Shown here: piece by piece, positions 52,292 to 61,053 of the stretch
Numbering within the stretch: the first letter of the stretch is position 1
Layout of the letters: every line of letters starts with the position of its first letter
NCBI GenBank assembly: GCA_021155205.1
Contig: JAJNPS010000052.1
Coordinates: 198,953 to 262,952 of the forward strand
Length of the DNA stretch: 64,000 bases
Source of the DNA: Rhodobacterales bacterium
GTDB taxonomy: Bacteria; Pseudomonadota; Alphaproteobacteria; Rhodobacterales; Rhodobacteraceae
Direction of reading: 5' to 3'
Position numbers and translations under genes: made by a program
Notes under the pieces: generated by a model
What the model was told of the DNA's origin: nothing
Databases searched by the model: none
What the model saw: only the letters and a program-made list of their open reading frames with translations

Positions 52292-54201
52292 GCGCGCCGA
52301 CCAACGACGGCGACGCCAAGGGTTTCCAGCACCTTGGCCTCGATCCGGGCGGCGTCCATGCCGGCGACGCGGTACATCGCCGCGGGCGACGCCTGGTCGA
52401 TGAAGATGTCGGGCAGCACCATGGAGCGGTATTTGAGACCCCTGTCGAAAACGCCCTCATCGGCGAGGAGTTGCGCGACATGGGAGCCGAACCCGCCGAT
52501 GGCACCCTCTTCCACCGTGATCAGCGCCTGGTGATGGGCGGCAAGCTGCAGGATCAGGTCGCGGTCGAGCGGCTTGGCGAAACGCGCATCGGCGACGGTG
52601 GGGGCCAGACCGCGCTGGGAAAGGGACTCCGCAGCCTTCATAACTTCGCCCAAGCGTGTGCCAAAAGACAGGATCGCGACGCGCGCGCCTTCGCGCAGTG
52701 TGCGGCCCTTGCCGATCTTCAGCGCGATACCCCTGGCGGGCATGTCGACGCCCATGCCTTCGCCACGGGGATAGCGGAACGCGATGGGGCCAGCGTCATG
52801 TGCGGCGGCGGTCGCGACCATGTGAACAAGCTCGGCCTCGTCGGCGGCGGCCATGACGGTGAAACCGGGCAGGTTGGCAAGGAAGGCCACATCGAAGGCG
52901 CCGGCATGGGTGGCGCCGTCCGCGCCCACCAGCCCCGCCCTGTCGATGGCAAAACGGACCGGCAGACGCTGGATCGCGACGTCATGCACGACCTGATCAT
53001 AGCCGCGCTGCAGAAAGGTCGAATAGATCGCGCAAAAGGGTTTCATGCCCCCCGCCGCCAGCCCGGCGCTGAAGGTCACGGCATGCTGTTCGGCGATGCC
53101 CACATCAAAACTGCGGCGCGGGAAGCGGGCGGCGAAATGGTCCAGTCCTGTACCATCGGGCATCGCGGCGGTAACGGCGACGATCCTGTCGTCACGCTCC
53201 GCCTCGGCGATCAGGGATTGAGCGAAAACCTTGGTGTAGCTGGGGGCATTCGAGGAAGCCTTGGCCTGCACGCCGGTAGCCAGGTCAAACTTCGCCGTCG
53301 CATGGCCCTTGTCGCGGGCGGCCTCGGCGGGGGGATAGCCCTTGCCCTTTTTGGTGATGACGTGGATCAGCATCGGCCCGGTCGCGCGGTCATGGGCGGT
53401 CCGCAGCACGGGCAGCAACTGATCAAGGTCATGGCCGTCGATGGGGCCGACATAGGAAAAACCCAGTTCCTCGAAAAGCGTGCCGCCGACGGTCATGCCC
53501 TTCAGCATTTCCTTGGCGCGGCGCGCACCTTCCTGCAGGGGTTCGGGCAACAGGCTGACCACGCTGCGGGCAGCCGTCTTCAACTCCTGAAACGGGGCTT
53601 CGGCGTACAGCCGCGACAGATAGGACGACAGCGCACCGACCGGCGGGGCAATCGACATCTCGTTGTCGTTGAGGATGACAAACAGGCGCTTTTTCAGGTG
53701 GCCCGCATTGTTCAGTGCCTCGAACGCCATGCCTGCCGACATTGCCCCGTCGCCGATGACCGCCACTGCGTCGCCCGGATCGCCGCCTAGGTCTGCGGCC
53801 ATGGTGAAACCAAGCGCGGCACTGATCGAGGTCGAGGAATGCGCGGCACCAAAGGGGTCGTAGGGCGACTCGCTGCGTTTGGTGAACCCCGACAGGCCAC
53901 CCTCGGTCCGCAGCGTCCGGATGCGGTCGCGCCGTCCGGTCAGGATCTTGTGGGGATAACACTGATGGCCGACATCCCAGATGATCTTGTCGCGCGGGGC
54001 GTCGAACACGGCATGAAGCGCCACGGTCAGTTCCACCACGCCCAGACCCGCGCCAAGATGGCCGCCGGTGACAGAAACGGCGGAAATCGTCTCGGCCCGC
54101 AATTCGTCGGCCAATTGGCGCAAGTCGCGGTCGGACAGGGATTTCAGATCCGATGGCAACGTGACCCGGTCCAGAATGGGGGTATTGGGTCGATCAGACA
54201 T
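52288..54201 (-). CDS. dxs: 1-deoxy-D-xylulose-5-phosphate synthase
   Basis: The 637-residue TPP enzyme condenses pyruvate and glyceraldehyde-3-phosphate in the first step of the MEP isoprenoid pathway. It has the N-terminal GHLGAGLGVVELTVALH, TPP motif VIGDGAMSAGMAFEALNNAG, AEQHAVTFSAGLAAGG (active-site Glu) and VEEGAIGGFGSHV at the C-terminus. Length is normal. It lies 10 bp downstream of ispA, so precursor and prenyl-chain synthesis are co-expressed. Confidence 0.97.
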   Translation of the reverse strand: MSDRPNTPILDRVTLPSDLKSLSDRDLRQLADELRAETISAVSVTGGHLGAGLGVVELTVALHAVFDAPRDKIIWDVGHQCYPHKILTGRRDRIRTLRTEGGLSGFTKRSESPYDPFGAAHSSTSISAALGFTMAADLGGDPGDAVAVIGDGAMSAGMAFEALNNAGHLKKRLFVILNDNEMSIAPPVGALSSYLSRLYAEAPFQELKTAARSVVSLLPEPLQEGARRAKEMLKGMTVGGTLFEELGFSYVGPIDGHDLDQLLPVLRTAHDRATGPMLIHVITKKGKGYPPAEAARDKGHATAKFDLATGVQAKASSNAPSYTKVFAQSLIAEAERDDRIVAVTAAMPDGTGLDHFAARFPRRSFDVGIAEQHAVTFSAGLAAGGMKPFCAIYSTFLQRGYDQVVHDVAIQRLPVRFAIDRAGLVGADGATHAGAFDVAFLANLPGFTVMAAADEAELVHMVATAAAHDAGPIAFRYPRGEGMGVDMPARGIALKIGKGRTLREGARVAILSFGTRLGEVMKAAESLSQRGLAPTVADARFAKPLDRDLILQLAAHHQALITVEEGAIGGFGSHVAQLLADEGVFDRGLKYRSMVLPDIFIDQASPAAMYRVAGMDAARIEAKVLETLGVAVVGRRA

Positions 54202-54211
54202 GCCGTACCTG

Positions 54212-55102
54212 TCAGTTGTCGCGGGAGATAACGAAACGCGCAGCCTCGATCAAGGTTGCCGCTGTCGCACCATAGGGTTGAAGGGCGGCTTCGGCCTCCG
54301 CGACAAGGGCGCGCGCCTTGGCCCGCGCGGTGTCGAGGCCCAGCAACGACACGAAGGTCGCCTTGCCAGCGGTGGCGTCCTTGCCGACCGCCTTGCCGGT
54401 TTTGGCGGCATCGCCGGTCACATCAAGGATGTCGTCCGCGATCTGGAACGCAAGGCCCAGCGCGTCGCCGTAAGCGATCAGCGGTTTGGTATCCGCCCCA
54501 GCCATCCGCGCGCCCGCGCTTGCCGACCAGGTGATCAGCGCCCCGGTCTTGCCCGCCTGAAGCGTGGTGATCTGATCCAAGCTTAGCGGTGTCGCCGTCG
54601 TTTCCGCCGAAATGTCCAGCGCCTGCCCGCCGACCATGCCCCGGATGCCGGCTGCGTGGGCGAGGGTTGCAACCAGGTCCAGTCGTGCCTGCGGAGGGCA
54701 TTTCGTGCGGGTGATCAGTTCGAATGCAAGCGCCTGCAGCCCGTCCCCGGCCAGAACCGCCGTCGCCTCGTCCCATTTGCGATGCACCGTCGGTTGGCCC
54801 CGGCGCAGATCGTCATCGTCCATGCAGGGCAGGTCGTCATGCACCAGAGAATAGGCGTGGATGCATTCGATGGCGGCGGCGGCGGGCAGGGCGTCCTGCG
54901 CGCTGAACCCGTGCAGGCGCGCGCCCTCCAGCACCAGAAACCCGCGCAAGCACTTGCCCCCGGCGACAGCATAGAGCATCGCCTCGGCAACCGGCTGGTT
55001 GACACCGGATAAGCCGCTGCGGATATGGGCGTCGACGCCTTTACGGGCGAGACCCATGGCATCGGACAAGGTCATCCCTTGCGCAGGGATCGCAGAGATC
55101 AC
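54212..55102 (-). CDS. ispA: Polyprenyl synthetase (geranyl/farnesyl diphosphate synthase)
   Basis: The 296-residue prenyltransferase has the first aspartate-rich motif LVHDDLPCMDDDDLRRG and the second FQIADDILD, plus GGKCLRGFLVLEGARL and GQALDISAE. It makes C10-C15 prenyl diphosphates. Start: GTG at 55102 overlaps the xseB stop codon (GTGA) and has GGAGGGG 2-8 bases upstream. The ATG at 55075 is an alternative, but with no spaced ribosome site. Confidence 0.93.
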   Translation of the reverse strand: MISAIPAQGMTLSDAMGLARKGVDAHIRSGLSGVNQPVAEAMLYAVAGGKCLRGFLVLEGARLHGFSAQDALPAAAAIECIHAYSLVHDDLPCMDDDDLRRGQPTVHRKWDEATAVLAGDGLQALAFELITRTKCPPQARLDLVATLAHAAGIRGMVGGQALDISAETTATPLSLDQITTLQAGKTGALITWSASAGARMAGADTKPLIAYGDALGLAFQIADDILDVTGDAAKTGKAVGKDATAGKATFVSLLGLDTARAKARALVAEAEAALQPYGATAATLIEAARFVISRDN

Positions 55103-55338
55103 ATCCCCTCCACCGGGGTGGTGCCGATGGCGCGGCCTTCCTGGGCACGGATCAGTTCGACCTTTTCCTCGGCATCTTTCAGCTTGGCCGCGCAATGCGC
55201 CTTGAGCGCGGCACCGCGTTCGTAAAGCGCGATGGACTTGTCCAGTTCCACGTCGCCCTTCTCCAGCGCGCCCACGACCTGCTCCAGCGCGGCCATCGCC
55301 TCTTCAAAGGACATATCTGCCACGATTTTGTCGGTCAT
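55099..55338 (-). CDS. xseB: Exodeoxyribonuclease VII small subunit
   Basis: The 79-residue protein reads MSFEEAMAALEQVVGALEKGDVELDKSIALYERG near the N-terminus, the XseB signature, followed by a helical Lys/Glu-rich tail (CAAKLKDAEEKVELI). It binds XseA in exonuclease VII. It overlaps the HDAC-like gene upstream (ATGA) and ispA downstream (GTGA). Confidence 0.95.
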   Translation of the reverse strand: MTDKIVADMSFEEAMAALEQVVGALEKGDVELDKSIALYERGAALKAHCAAKLKDAEEKVELIRAQEGRAIGTTPVEGM

Positions 55339-56267
55339 CTGCCGCGTTCCTCCAAGACACCCACATGTGCGGCAACCGAGGCTGCCAATGCGTCCAGATC
55401 ATAGCCACCCTCCAGCGCGGATACCACCCGGCCCCGACAGGTTTCGGCAAGATCGCAGATGGCTTGCGTCAGGCGCGCGAAATCGTCGGTCGTCCAGTTC
55501 AGTGCCGCCAAAGGGTCGTCGCGATGGGCGTCGAACCCGGCCGAAAGCAGGACCAGTTCGGGCTGCCAGTCGACCAGAGAGTCCAGCACCGGCCGCCAAG
55601 CTGCCCACATCTCTGGCCCACCGGAACCCGGTGCCAGGGGCAGGTTGGTTATCTGGCCATGCGCGCCGCGTTCCGATGGTGCTCCGGTGCCGGGCCATAA
55701 CGGCATCTGTTGGGACGAGACGAACCGGATGCGAGGCTCCTCCCACAGCAGATTCTGGGTGCCGTTGCCGTGGTGGACGTCGAAATCAAGGACGGCGACG
55801 CGGGACAGGCCGTGGTGATCCAGCGCCCGCATTGCCCCGATGGCGACGTTGCCGAAGAGGCAGAACCCCATCGGGGTGTCCCGTTCGGCGTGGTGGCCCG
55901 GCGGACGGCAAGCGACAAAGGCATTGGTGGCGGTGCCGGACAGGACGGTGTCCACGGCGGCCGAGACCCCACCGACCGCGCGCAAGGCGGCCTCCATCGT
56001 GCCGGCCGACATCCAGGTGTCGGCGTCGAGAGCGATGGTGCGACTGGCCGGCGCAAGGTCACGCAGCCGCGCCAGGTAATGCGCCGGATGACAGCGCAGG
56101 ATGTCGGCATCATCGGCAATCGGTGCCTCGCGGTGTTCGGCAACGATGCCCATGAGTCCCTTGGTCACGGCAGTCATCCGCGCCACCTGTTCGGGATGGC
56201 CTTCGGGCGTTTCGTGACGCAAGAAGGCGTCGTGATGGTAGATCAGCGTGCTCACCCAGCGCCTCAT
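55335..56267 (-). CDS. Histone-deacetylase-like (class II) amidohydrolase
   Basis: The 310-residue zinc enzyme has the HDAC fold: YHHDAFLRHETPEGHPEQVAR at the start, ACRPPGHHAERDTPMGFCLFGN with the catalytic His pair, VLDFDVHHGNGTQ (zinc Asp and His) and LLSAGFDAHRDDPL. Bacterial relatives deacetylate acetylpolyamines or acetoin-related substrates; the substrate here is unknown. It is first in the xseB-ispA-dxs operon. ATG at 56267; GTG at 56255 is an alternative. Confidence 0.9.
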   Translation of the reverse strand: MRRWVSTLIYHHDAFLRHETPEGHPEQVARMTAVTKGLMGIVAEHREAPIADDADILRCHPAHYLARLRDLAPASRTIALDADTWMSAGTMEAALRAVGGVSAAVDTVLSGTATNAFVACRPPGHHAERDTPMGFCLFGNVAIGAMRALDHHGLSRVAVLDFDVHHGNGTQNLLWEEPRIRFVSSQQMPLWPGTGAPSERGAHGQITNLPLAPGSGGPEMWAAWRPVLDSLVDWQPELVLLSAGFDAHRDDPLAALNWTTDDFARLTQAICDLAETCRGRVVSALEGGYDLDALAASVAAHVGVLEERGR

Positions 56268-56279
56268 GCTTCTGATTTG

Positions 56280-56317
56280 CGAAAATACTCCGGGGTGCGG
56301 GGCAGCGCCCCGGCGCC
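56280..56317. repeat. Intergenic palindrome of the CCGGGG/GGGGCAGCGCCCCGG type, copy 2; likely petR terminator
   Basis: CCGGGGTGCGGGGCAGCGCC then CCGG folds as a strong hairpin. Read on the minus strand it is followed by AGTATTTTCGC, so it can serve as an intrinsic terminator 9 bp past the petR stop codon. The same pattern occurs at 20871-20929. Confidence 0.6.
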
Positions 56318-56325
56318 GTGACCCG

Positions 56326-57015
56326 TCAATCCGGTGCCAGCATATAACCCTCGCCCCGCACCGTCTGCAGATAGCGCGGCTGGCGGGGGTCTTCCTCGAT
56401 CTTTCGGCGCAGCCGCGTGATCTGCACATCGACGGCGCGCTCGGCCCCGGCTGCGCCCCCGTCCTTGTCCATGTCGCCGGTCAGCTTGTCGCGGCTGACC
56501 GCCGACCCCGCCGATTGCGCAAAGACCCGCATCAGCTGCGCCTCGGTCGCGGTCAGCCGCACCGGCTGGTCGCCGCGCCACATCTCGCCCCGGTCGATGT
56601 CGTAGCGCACAGTGCCCAGATGCAGCACCTTGGGCGTCGTCTCGGCCTTGGCCACCGGCACCCGGCGCAGGATGGCGTTGATGCGCAACAACAACTCGCG
56701 CGGCTCGAACGGCTTGACCAGATAGTCGTCGGCCCCGGCCTCCAGCCCCTCGATACGGTTCTGTGCCTCGCCCCTCGCGGTCAAAAGCAGCACGGGCACG
56801 GCGGACCTGCGGCGCAATTCGCGCGTAAAGCTGATCCCGTCGCCGCCGGGCATCATCACATCCAGCACCACAAGGTCGAAGTCGAGACCCAGAAGAATGC
56901 GGCGCGCCTGATCGGCATCGCGTGCGATCGTGACCAGAAACCCGTTGCGCATCAGGAATTTCTGCAAGAGTCCCCGGATGCGTTCATCATCATCGACGAC
57001 CAGAAGATGTGCCAT
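56326..57015 (-). CDS. petR: OmpR-family response regulator (PetR-like)
   Basis: The 229-residue protein has a receiver domain (VVDDDERIRGLLQKFLMRNG, phospho-acceptor Asp in LVVLDVMMPGGDG, Lys in DDYLVKPFEPREL) and a winged-helix output domain (LTATEAQLMRVFAQSAGSAV, VDVQITRLRRKIEEDP, VRGEGYML). Pairing with a MarR-type gene directly upstream matches petP-petR of Rhodobacter capsulatus. No histidine kinase is adjacent. ATG at 57015; a TTG at 57027 coupled to the petP stop codon is an alternative. Confidence 0.85.
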   Translation of the reverse strand: MAHLLVVDDDERIRGLLQKFLMRNGFLVTIARDADQARRILLGLDFDLVVLDVMMPGGDGISFTRELRRRSAVPVLLLTARGEAQNRIEGLEAGADDYLVKPFEPRELLLRINAILRRVPVAKAETTPKVLHLGTVRYDIDRGEMWRGDQPVRLTATEAQLMRVFAQSAGSAVSRDKLTGDMDKDGGAAGAERAVDVQITRLRRKIEEDPRQPRYLQTVRGEGYMLAPD

Positions 57016-57023
57016 GGGTTCGA

Positions 57024-57524
57024 TCAAGGTCCGCCCTCCCGCAGCCGTTGATACTGTTTTCGCTGTTCGGGGTCCATCATCCCCTCCAGCACGGCGCGAA
57101 ATCCCTGCACTGCCTGGGGACCGGCGGCGCGATAGGCGGCGCGCATCCGGGCACGCTGGGCGTCCGACAGCGCGCGTTCCAGGATCAGGCCCTGTTCGGT
57201 GAGGTAGAGATGCCGTTCGCGCTGGTCGGCGCGCCCTTTTTCGATGCGCACAAGACCCTGGTCGATCAGCGCGCGCAGGACGCGGTTCAGGCTTTGCTTG
57301 GTGACGCCCAGGATCCCCAGCAGGTTCGACACCGTGGTGCCGGGGCTGCGATGGATGAAGTGGATGGCCCGGTGATGGGCGCGGCCATAATCCATGTCTT
57401 CCAGAATCCGGTCGGGATCGGCGGTAAAGCCCCGATAGGCAAAGAACATCGCCTCGATGCCCTTGCGCAGCTGTTCATCGGTCAGGAACAGAAGGCTTTC
57501 GTCGCCAGAGGTGTTTTCCGCCAT
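57024..57524 (-). CDS. petP: MarR-family transcriptional regulator (PetP-like)
   Basis: The 166-residue winged-helix protein has DEQLRKGIEAMFFAYRGF at the N-terminus, the recognition region TTVSNLLGILGVTKQSLNRVLRAL, and the wing LVRIEKGRADQRERHLYLT. In R. capsulatus, PetP and PetR form one operon. A 19-bp dyad (57551-57569) lies 27 bp before its ATG and may be an autoregulatory site. Confidence 0.85.
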   Translation of the reverse strand: MAENTSGDESLLFLTDEQLRKGIEAMFFAYRGFTADPDRILEDMDYGRAHHRAIHFIHRSPGTTVSNLLGILGVTKQSLNRVLRALIDQGLVRIEKGRADQRERHLYLTEQGLILERALSDAQRARMRAAYRAAGPQAVQGFRAVLEGMMDPEQRKQYQRLREGGP

Positions 57525-57550
57525 CTTGCCCTCACTTCCTCCCCAAATTT

Positions 57551-57569
57551 ATGTCAGCCTTGTTGACAT
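57551..57569. promoter_or_regulatory. Dyad in the petP-ilvE divergent promoter region
   Basis: ATGTCA-GCCTTGT-TGACAT has perfect 6-bp arms. On the plus strand TTGACA (57563-57568) could be the -35 box of ilvE with TAGCAA 17 bp on; on the minus strand CATAAAT is a plausible petP -10. A MarR-type dimer bound here would cover both promoters. Confidence 0.4.
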
Positions 57570-57665
57570 TCCAAGTCACAAAGATTAGCAATTTGGCGGT
57601 TTGGCGCAAGATTATGTCCGAAACGGACCTTTCCAGCGCAACATTCGAAAATGCAGGAGGCCGGT

Positions 57666-58532
57666 ATGGCGGGCTATGACGATCGCGACGGGTTCATCTG
57701 GATGGACGGCAAACTGGTCGACTGGCGGTCGGCCAATGTCCATATCCTGACCCATGCGCTGCACTATGCGTCCTCGGTGTTCGAAGGGGAGCGATGCTAC
57801 AACGGCAAGATCTTCAAATCGACCGAGCATTCGCATCGCCTGCGCCGGTCGGGAGAGCTTTTGGACATGCCGATCCCGTACACCGCCGCCGAGATCGACG
57901 CGGCCAAAGAGGCGACGCTCAAGGCCAACAATCTGACGGACGCCTATGTGCGCGCGATTGCCTGGCGCGGCGCAGGTGAAGATATGGGGGTGGCGTCGCT
58001 TTCCAACCCGATCCGCATGGCCATCGCGGTCTGGGTCTGGGGCAGCTATTACGGCGAAGCCAAGTTCAAGGGCGCAAAGCTCGACATCGCCAAGTGGAAG
58101 CGCCCCAGCCCCGAAACCATCCCGTCCGAGGCCAAGGCCGCGGGCCTTTACATGATCTGCACGATGTCCAAGCATGCCGCGATGGCCAAGGGCTGTTCGG
58201 ACGCGATGATGTTCGACTATCGCGGCTATGTGGCCGAGGCGACCGGGGCCAACATCTTTTTCGTCAAGGATGGCGAGGTGCATACACCAAAGGCGGACTG
58301 CTTCCTGAACGGCCTGACGCGTCAGACCGTGATCGGCATGCTGCGCGACATGCAGATCAAGGTGCACGAACGGCACATCCTGCCGGGTGAACTGGAAGGG
58401 TTCGAACAGTGCTGGCTGACCGGCACTGCGGCCGAAGTCACGCCGGTCGGCCAGATCGGCGACTACAATTTCGAGGTTGGCGAACTGACCAAGCGCGTGT
58501 CGCTGGAGTATGAGCGGCTGGTGCGGGCCTAG
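57666..58532 (+). CDS. ilvE: Branched-chain amino acid aminotransferase
   Basis: The 288-residue fold-type IV PLP enzyme transfers amino groups between glutamate and branched-chain keto acids. Motifs are ILTHALHYASSVFEGERCY, the PLP lysine in PSEAKAAGLYM, EATGANIFFV, LNGLTRQTVIGML and WLTGTAAEVTPV. GCAGGAGG with a 5-base spacer supports ATG 57666. It is divergent from petP and ends 18 bp before the convergent sensor kinase stop codon. Confidence 0.95.
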   Translation: MAGYDDRDGFIWMDGKLVDWRSANVHILTHALHYASSVFEGERCYNGKIFKSTEHSHRLRRSGELLDMPIPYTAAEIDAAKEATLKANNLTDAYVRAIAWRGAGEDMGVASLSNPIRMAIAVWVWGSYYGEAKFKGAKLDIAKWKRPSPETIPSEAKAAGLYMICTMSKHAAMAKGCSDAMMFDYRGYVAEATGANIFFVKDGEVHTPKADCFLNGLTRQTVIGMLRDMQIKVHERHILPGELEGFEQCWLTGTAAEVTPVGQIGDYNFEVGELTKRVSLEYERLVRA

Positions 58533-58550
58533 CCAGGAGGAGAGCCGCGT

Positions 58551-59921
58551 TTAGATCGGCGGCGGGGTATACCGGTCGAAGGAGAGGGTTACAGCCAGAC
58601 CGGGCGCCGCGTCGGAGAGTTCCAGTCTGGCGTCGTGCAGATCTGCAACCGCGGCGACGAGGGCAAGGCCAAGCCCGTTCCCCGGCGTGGTGCGGCTGCG
58701 TTCGAGCCGGTAGAGCCTGCGCAAGACAAGGGCGCGTTCCGCCTGCGGAATGCCGGGGCCGTTGTCTGCGACCGAGAGGATGGCCTTGTCCCCCGTCTCG
58801 CTGAGGGCAAGGCGGATCGTTGAGTCGGCGGAGGTGTGACGCAGGGCATTCTCGATCAGATTGGCCACGACCTGCCCGAGAAGGTCCTTGTCGCCTTGAA
58901 CCAGAACCGGCTGCCCGGACGGCAGGTCGACCATCAGCTTGTGACCGCTGTCCTCTGCGGCCGGGCCGTAGATGTCGGCAAAGGTCGCGACCACTGCAGC
59001 AAGGTCTACCGGGCGAAACCTGGCCTTCGGACTGCCCCCCTCGATCTGGGCGATCTGCAACAGCGACTGGAACACCCCGACCGCCCTGTCGGCCTCGGCG
59101 ACCGCCCGCTCGGCAAGATCGGCTTCGGGTGACCCGTCAAGGGCACGGTCGCGCAGGTCCGAGACAAGGACAGCGATGCGCTGCACGGGTGTTTTCAGGT
59201 CATGCGCAATGTCAGACGAGACCTGCTTCAGCGCCGCCACCGATTGTTCCTGCGCGCCCGCCATCCGGTCGATGCCGGCAGCGATGCGCGCAAGATCATC
59301 CTTCCTGGCCGGAGTTTCGGCGACACGCGCCTCCAGATTGCCATCCGCAAGCTGCACAAGCGTTTCTTCGATATGTACCACTCGCCGGGCACTGCGCGCC
59401 GCGATCACCAGCGCCGCGAACAGCGAAAGGATCACCGTTGGTACAAGGCTGAAACCGACAAGCGCGATGAAGATGCCCGCCATTTCACCCAACGGGTCGC
59501 GGCTTTCGCCCAGGATCAGCGTGCCGCGATCATCGGTCTGCACGCGGACGGCATAGCCGTATTCCGACAAAGGTCGGCCCGTCAGCAAGGGCGCGAACTG
59601 GGCGGTTTCGCCACGCACCTGGGCCACCGCGTTGCCGATCGTGGGACCATCCGGCGGGATCAGCACGATCACGCGAAGCTCCGGGTCGGCCGCCGCTGCC
59701 TCGGCTGTCACCTGCTGGCGCAGGGCCTCGGCGGTCGTCGCAGTCGAAAAGCCGGCGGCGGTCTGGTCCAGCGAGGTCTGGATCGTCTCGGCCAGACCCT
59801 CGCGGATGCGCAGAAAGGCGACGCCGGTACTGCCAAGGCTGATCACCGCCACCAGCGCCACCACGCCGATGGCCTGCCGCACGGGGGTGGTTCGCAGCAG
59901 GTCCAGCGCGCGGGCCGCCAT
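58551..59921 (-). CDS. Sensor histidine kinase
   Basis: The 456-residue membrane kinase has a transmembrane helix near residue 20, a periplasmic domain of about 120 residues, a second helix (FIALVGFSLVPTVILSLFAAL), HAMP (VQLADGNLEARV), the HisKA box SSDIAHDLKTPVQR and HATPase motifs NLIENALRH, DNGPGIP and GNGLGLALV. It is cognate to the response regulator upstream (4-bp gap). ATG 59921 is preferred over GTG 59951 because GAAGG precedes it. Stimulus is unknown. Confidence 0.92.
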   Translation of the reverse strand: MAARALDLLRTTPVRQAIGVVALVAVISLGSTGVAFLRIREGLAETIQTSLDQTAAGFSTATTAEALRQQVTAEAAAADPELRVIVLIPPDGPTIGNAVAQVRGETAQFAPLLTGRPLSEYGYAVRVQTDDRGTLILGESRDPLGEMAGIFIALVGFSLVPTVILSLFAALVIAARSARRVVHIEETLVQLADGNLEARVAETPARKDDLARIAAGIDRMAGAQEQSVAALKQVSSDIAHDLKTPVQRIAVLVSDLRDRALDGSPEADLAERAVAEADRAVGVFQSLLQIAQIEGGSPKARFRPVDLAAVVATFADIYGPAAEDSGHKLMVDLPSGQPVLVQGDKDLLGQVVANLIENALRHTSADSTIRLALSETGDKAILSVADNGPGIPQAERALVLRRLYRLERSRTTPGNGLGLALVAAVADLHDARLELSDAAPGLAVTLSFDRYTPPPI

Positions 59922-59925
59922 CCGG

Positions 59926-60597
59926 TCAGCCTTCGATCTTGTATCCGGCACCGCGCACGGTGCGGATCAGTTCGCGGTCAAAGGGGCGGTCCACCTTGGC
60001 GCGCAACCGCGAGACATGGGTTTCCACCACGTTGGTCTGGGGGTCAAAGCTGATGTCCCAGACGGCTTCCAGCAACATGGTGCGCGTCTGCACGCGCCCC
60101 TTGCGCCGCAAAAGATGTTCCAGCAGTGCAAATTCGCGCGGCAAAAGATCGATGTCGGCGCCGTTGCGCGTCACCTCGCGGCGGATCAGGTCCATCCGCA
60201 GATCGCCCGCCGACAGCACCGTTTCGGTCGCCTGCTGCACCGGGCGGCGGGCAAGGGCCGCGATGCGCGCCGACAACTCGCCAAAGGCAAACGGCTTGAC
60301 GAGGTAATCGTCGCCTCCCGCCTGCAGGCCCTCGATCCGGTCATCGACACCGCCGAGCGAGGTCAGAAAGATCGCCGGCGTCGCCACCTTTGCCGCCCTG
60401 AGCGCCCGCACCAGCGACAACCCGTCAAGTCCCGGCAGCATCCTGTCAACGATCATCACATCGTAATTGCCCGACATCGCCACCGACAGTGCGTCGCGTC
60501 CGTTCGGCACATGGTCAACCACGTTCCCTTCCTGCCGCAGGCCACCCAGAATGTAGTCGGCGATGGTCTGGTCGTCTTCGATCAGCAGCAATTTCAT
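59926..60597 (-). CDS. OmpR-family response regulator
   Basis: The 223-residue protein has a receiver domain (LLLIEDDQTIADYILGGL, Asp in VMIVDRMLPGLDG, Lys in DDYLVKPFAFGEL) and a winged-helix output domain (LLPREFALLEHLLRRKGRV, VVETHVSRLRAKVD, VRGAGYKIEG). It partners the kinase immediately downstream. The ATG at 60597 begins the receiver domain. Targets are unknown, but mprF and a small membrane protein lie upstream on the same strand. Confidence 0.92.
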   Translation of the reverse strand: MKLLLIEDDQTIADYILGGLRQEGNVVDHVPNGRDALSVAMSGNYDVMIVDRMLPGLDGLSLVRALRAAKVATPAIFLTSLGGVDDRIEGLQAGGDDYLVKPFAFGELSARIAALARRPVQQATETVLSAGDLRMDLIRREVTRNGADIDLLPREFALLEHLLRRKGRVQTRTMLLEAVWDISFDPQTNVVETHVSRLRAKVDRPFDRELIRTVRGAGYKIEG

Positions 60598-60667
60598 GAT
60601 GAGGGGCCAGTGGGACATGGAATGCGCGCGGACTTACCAGATAGGCGAAAAATGCCGGGGGCGAAAC

Positions 60668-60690
60668 CTGCACCGGGTGGGGCGGTGCAG
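60668..60690 (-). terminator. Hairpin between the small membrane protein gene and the response regulator gene
   Basis: On the minus strand CTGCACC-GCCCCACCC-GGTGCAG forms a 7-bp stem followed by GTTTC, 26 bp after the stop codon at 60716. The U-tract is weak. Confidence 0.35.
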
Positions 60691-60715
60691 ATTCTTGTCG
60701 GGACGGGCCGGGCGG

Positions 60716-60946
60716 TCACGCAGGCTGCGCCGCCTCGTCACGCCCGGCGGGCTGTTGCTGGTCCTCGTCCGCGGCTCTGCGTCGATAACGCTCGCCCGAG
60801 CCGATCATCGCGATGCGGATGGTGGCGATGACCATCAACCCCAGCACCGCCGCCGCACCCGCGATCAAAAGGCCGAACCCCAGACTCATGACGATAACAA
60901 GCGCAAACAACGCCCGCGCCGCAAACAGTCGCATCTTGCCGAACAT
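60716..60946 (-). CDS. Small membrane protein of unknown function
   Basis: The 76-residue protein has one long or two short hydrophobic helices (residues 11-47) with GLLIAGAAAVLGL, then a charged Arg/Glu/Gln-rich tail likely in the cytoplasm. AAGGAGAT, spaced 6 bases, precedes the ATG and strongly supports translation. It lies between mprF and the two-component genes on the same strand, so an envelope-related role is possible but unproven. Confidence 0.65.
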   Translation of the reverse strand: MFGKMRLFAARALFALVIVMSLGFGLLIAGAAAVLGLMVIATIRIAMIGSGERYRRRAADEDQQQPAGRDEAAQPA

Positions 60947-61053
60947 TTTCCGATCTCCTTGCTTTTATACCACCAAGATGGCGGTGCGCGCTGACAGGTG
61001 GATTTCGGCGGGATCACAAAGGTGCAATCTTTGTCGCAATCAGCCGCGCCGGG

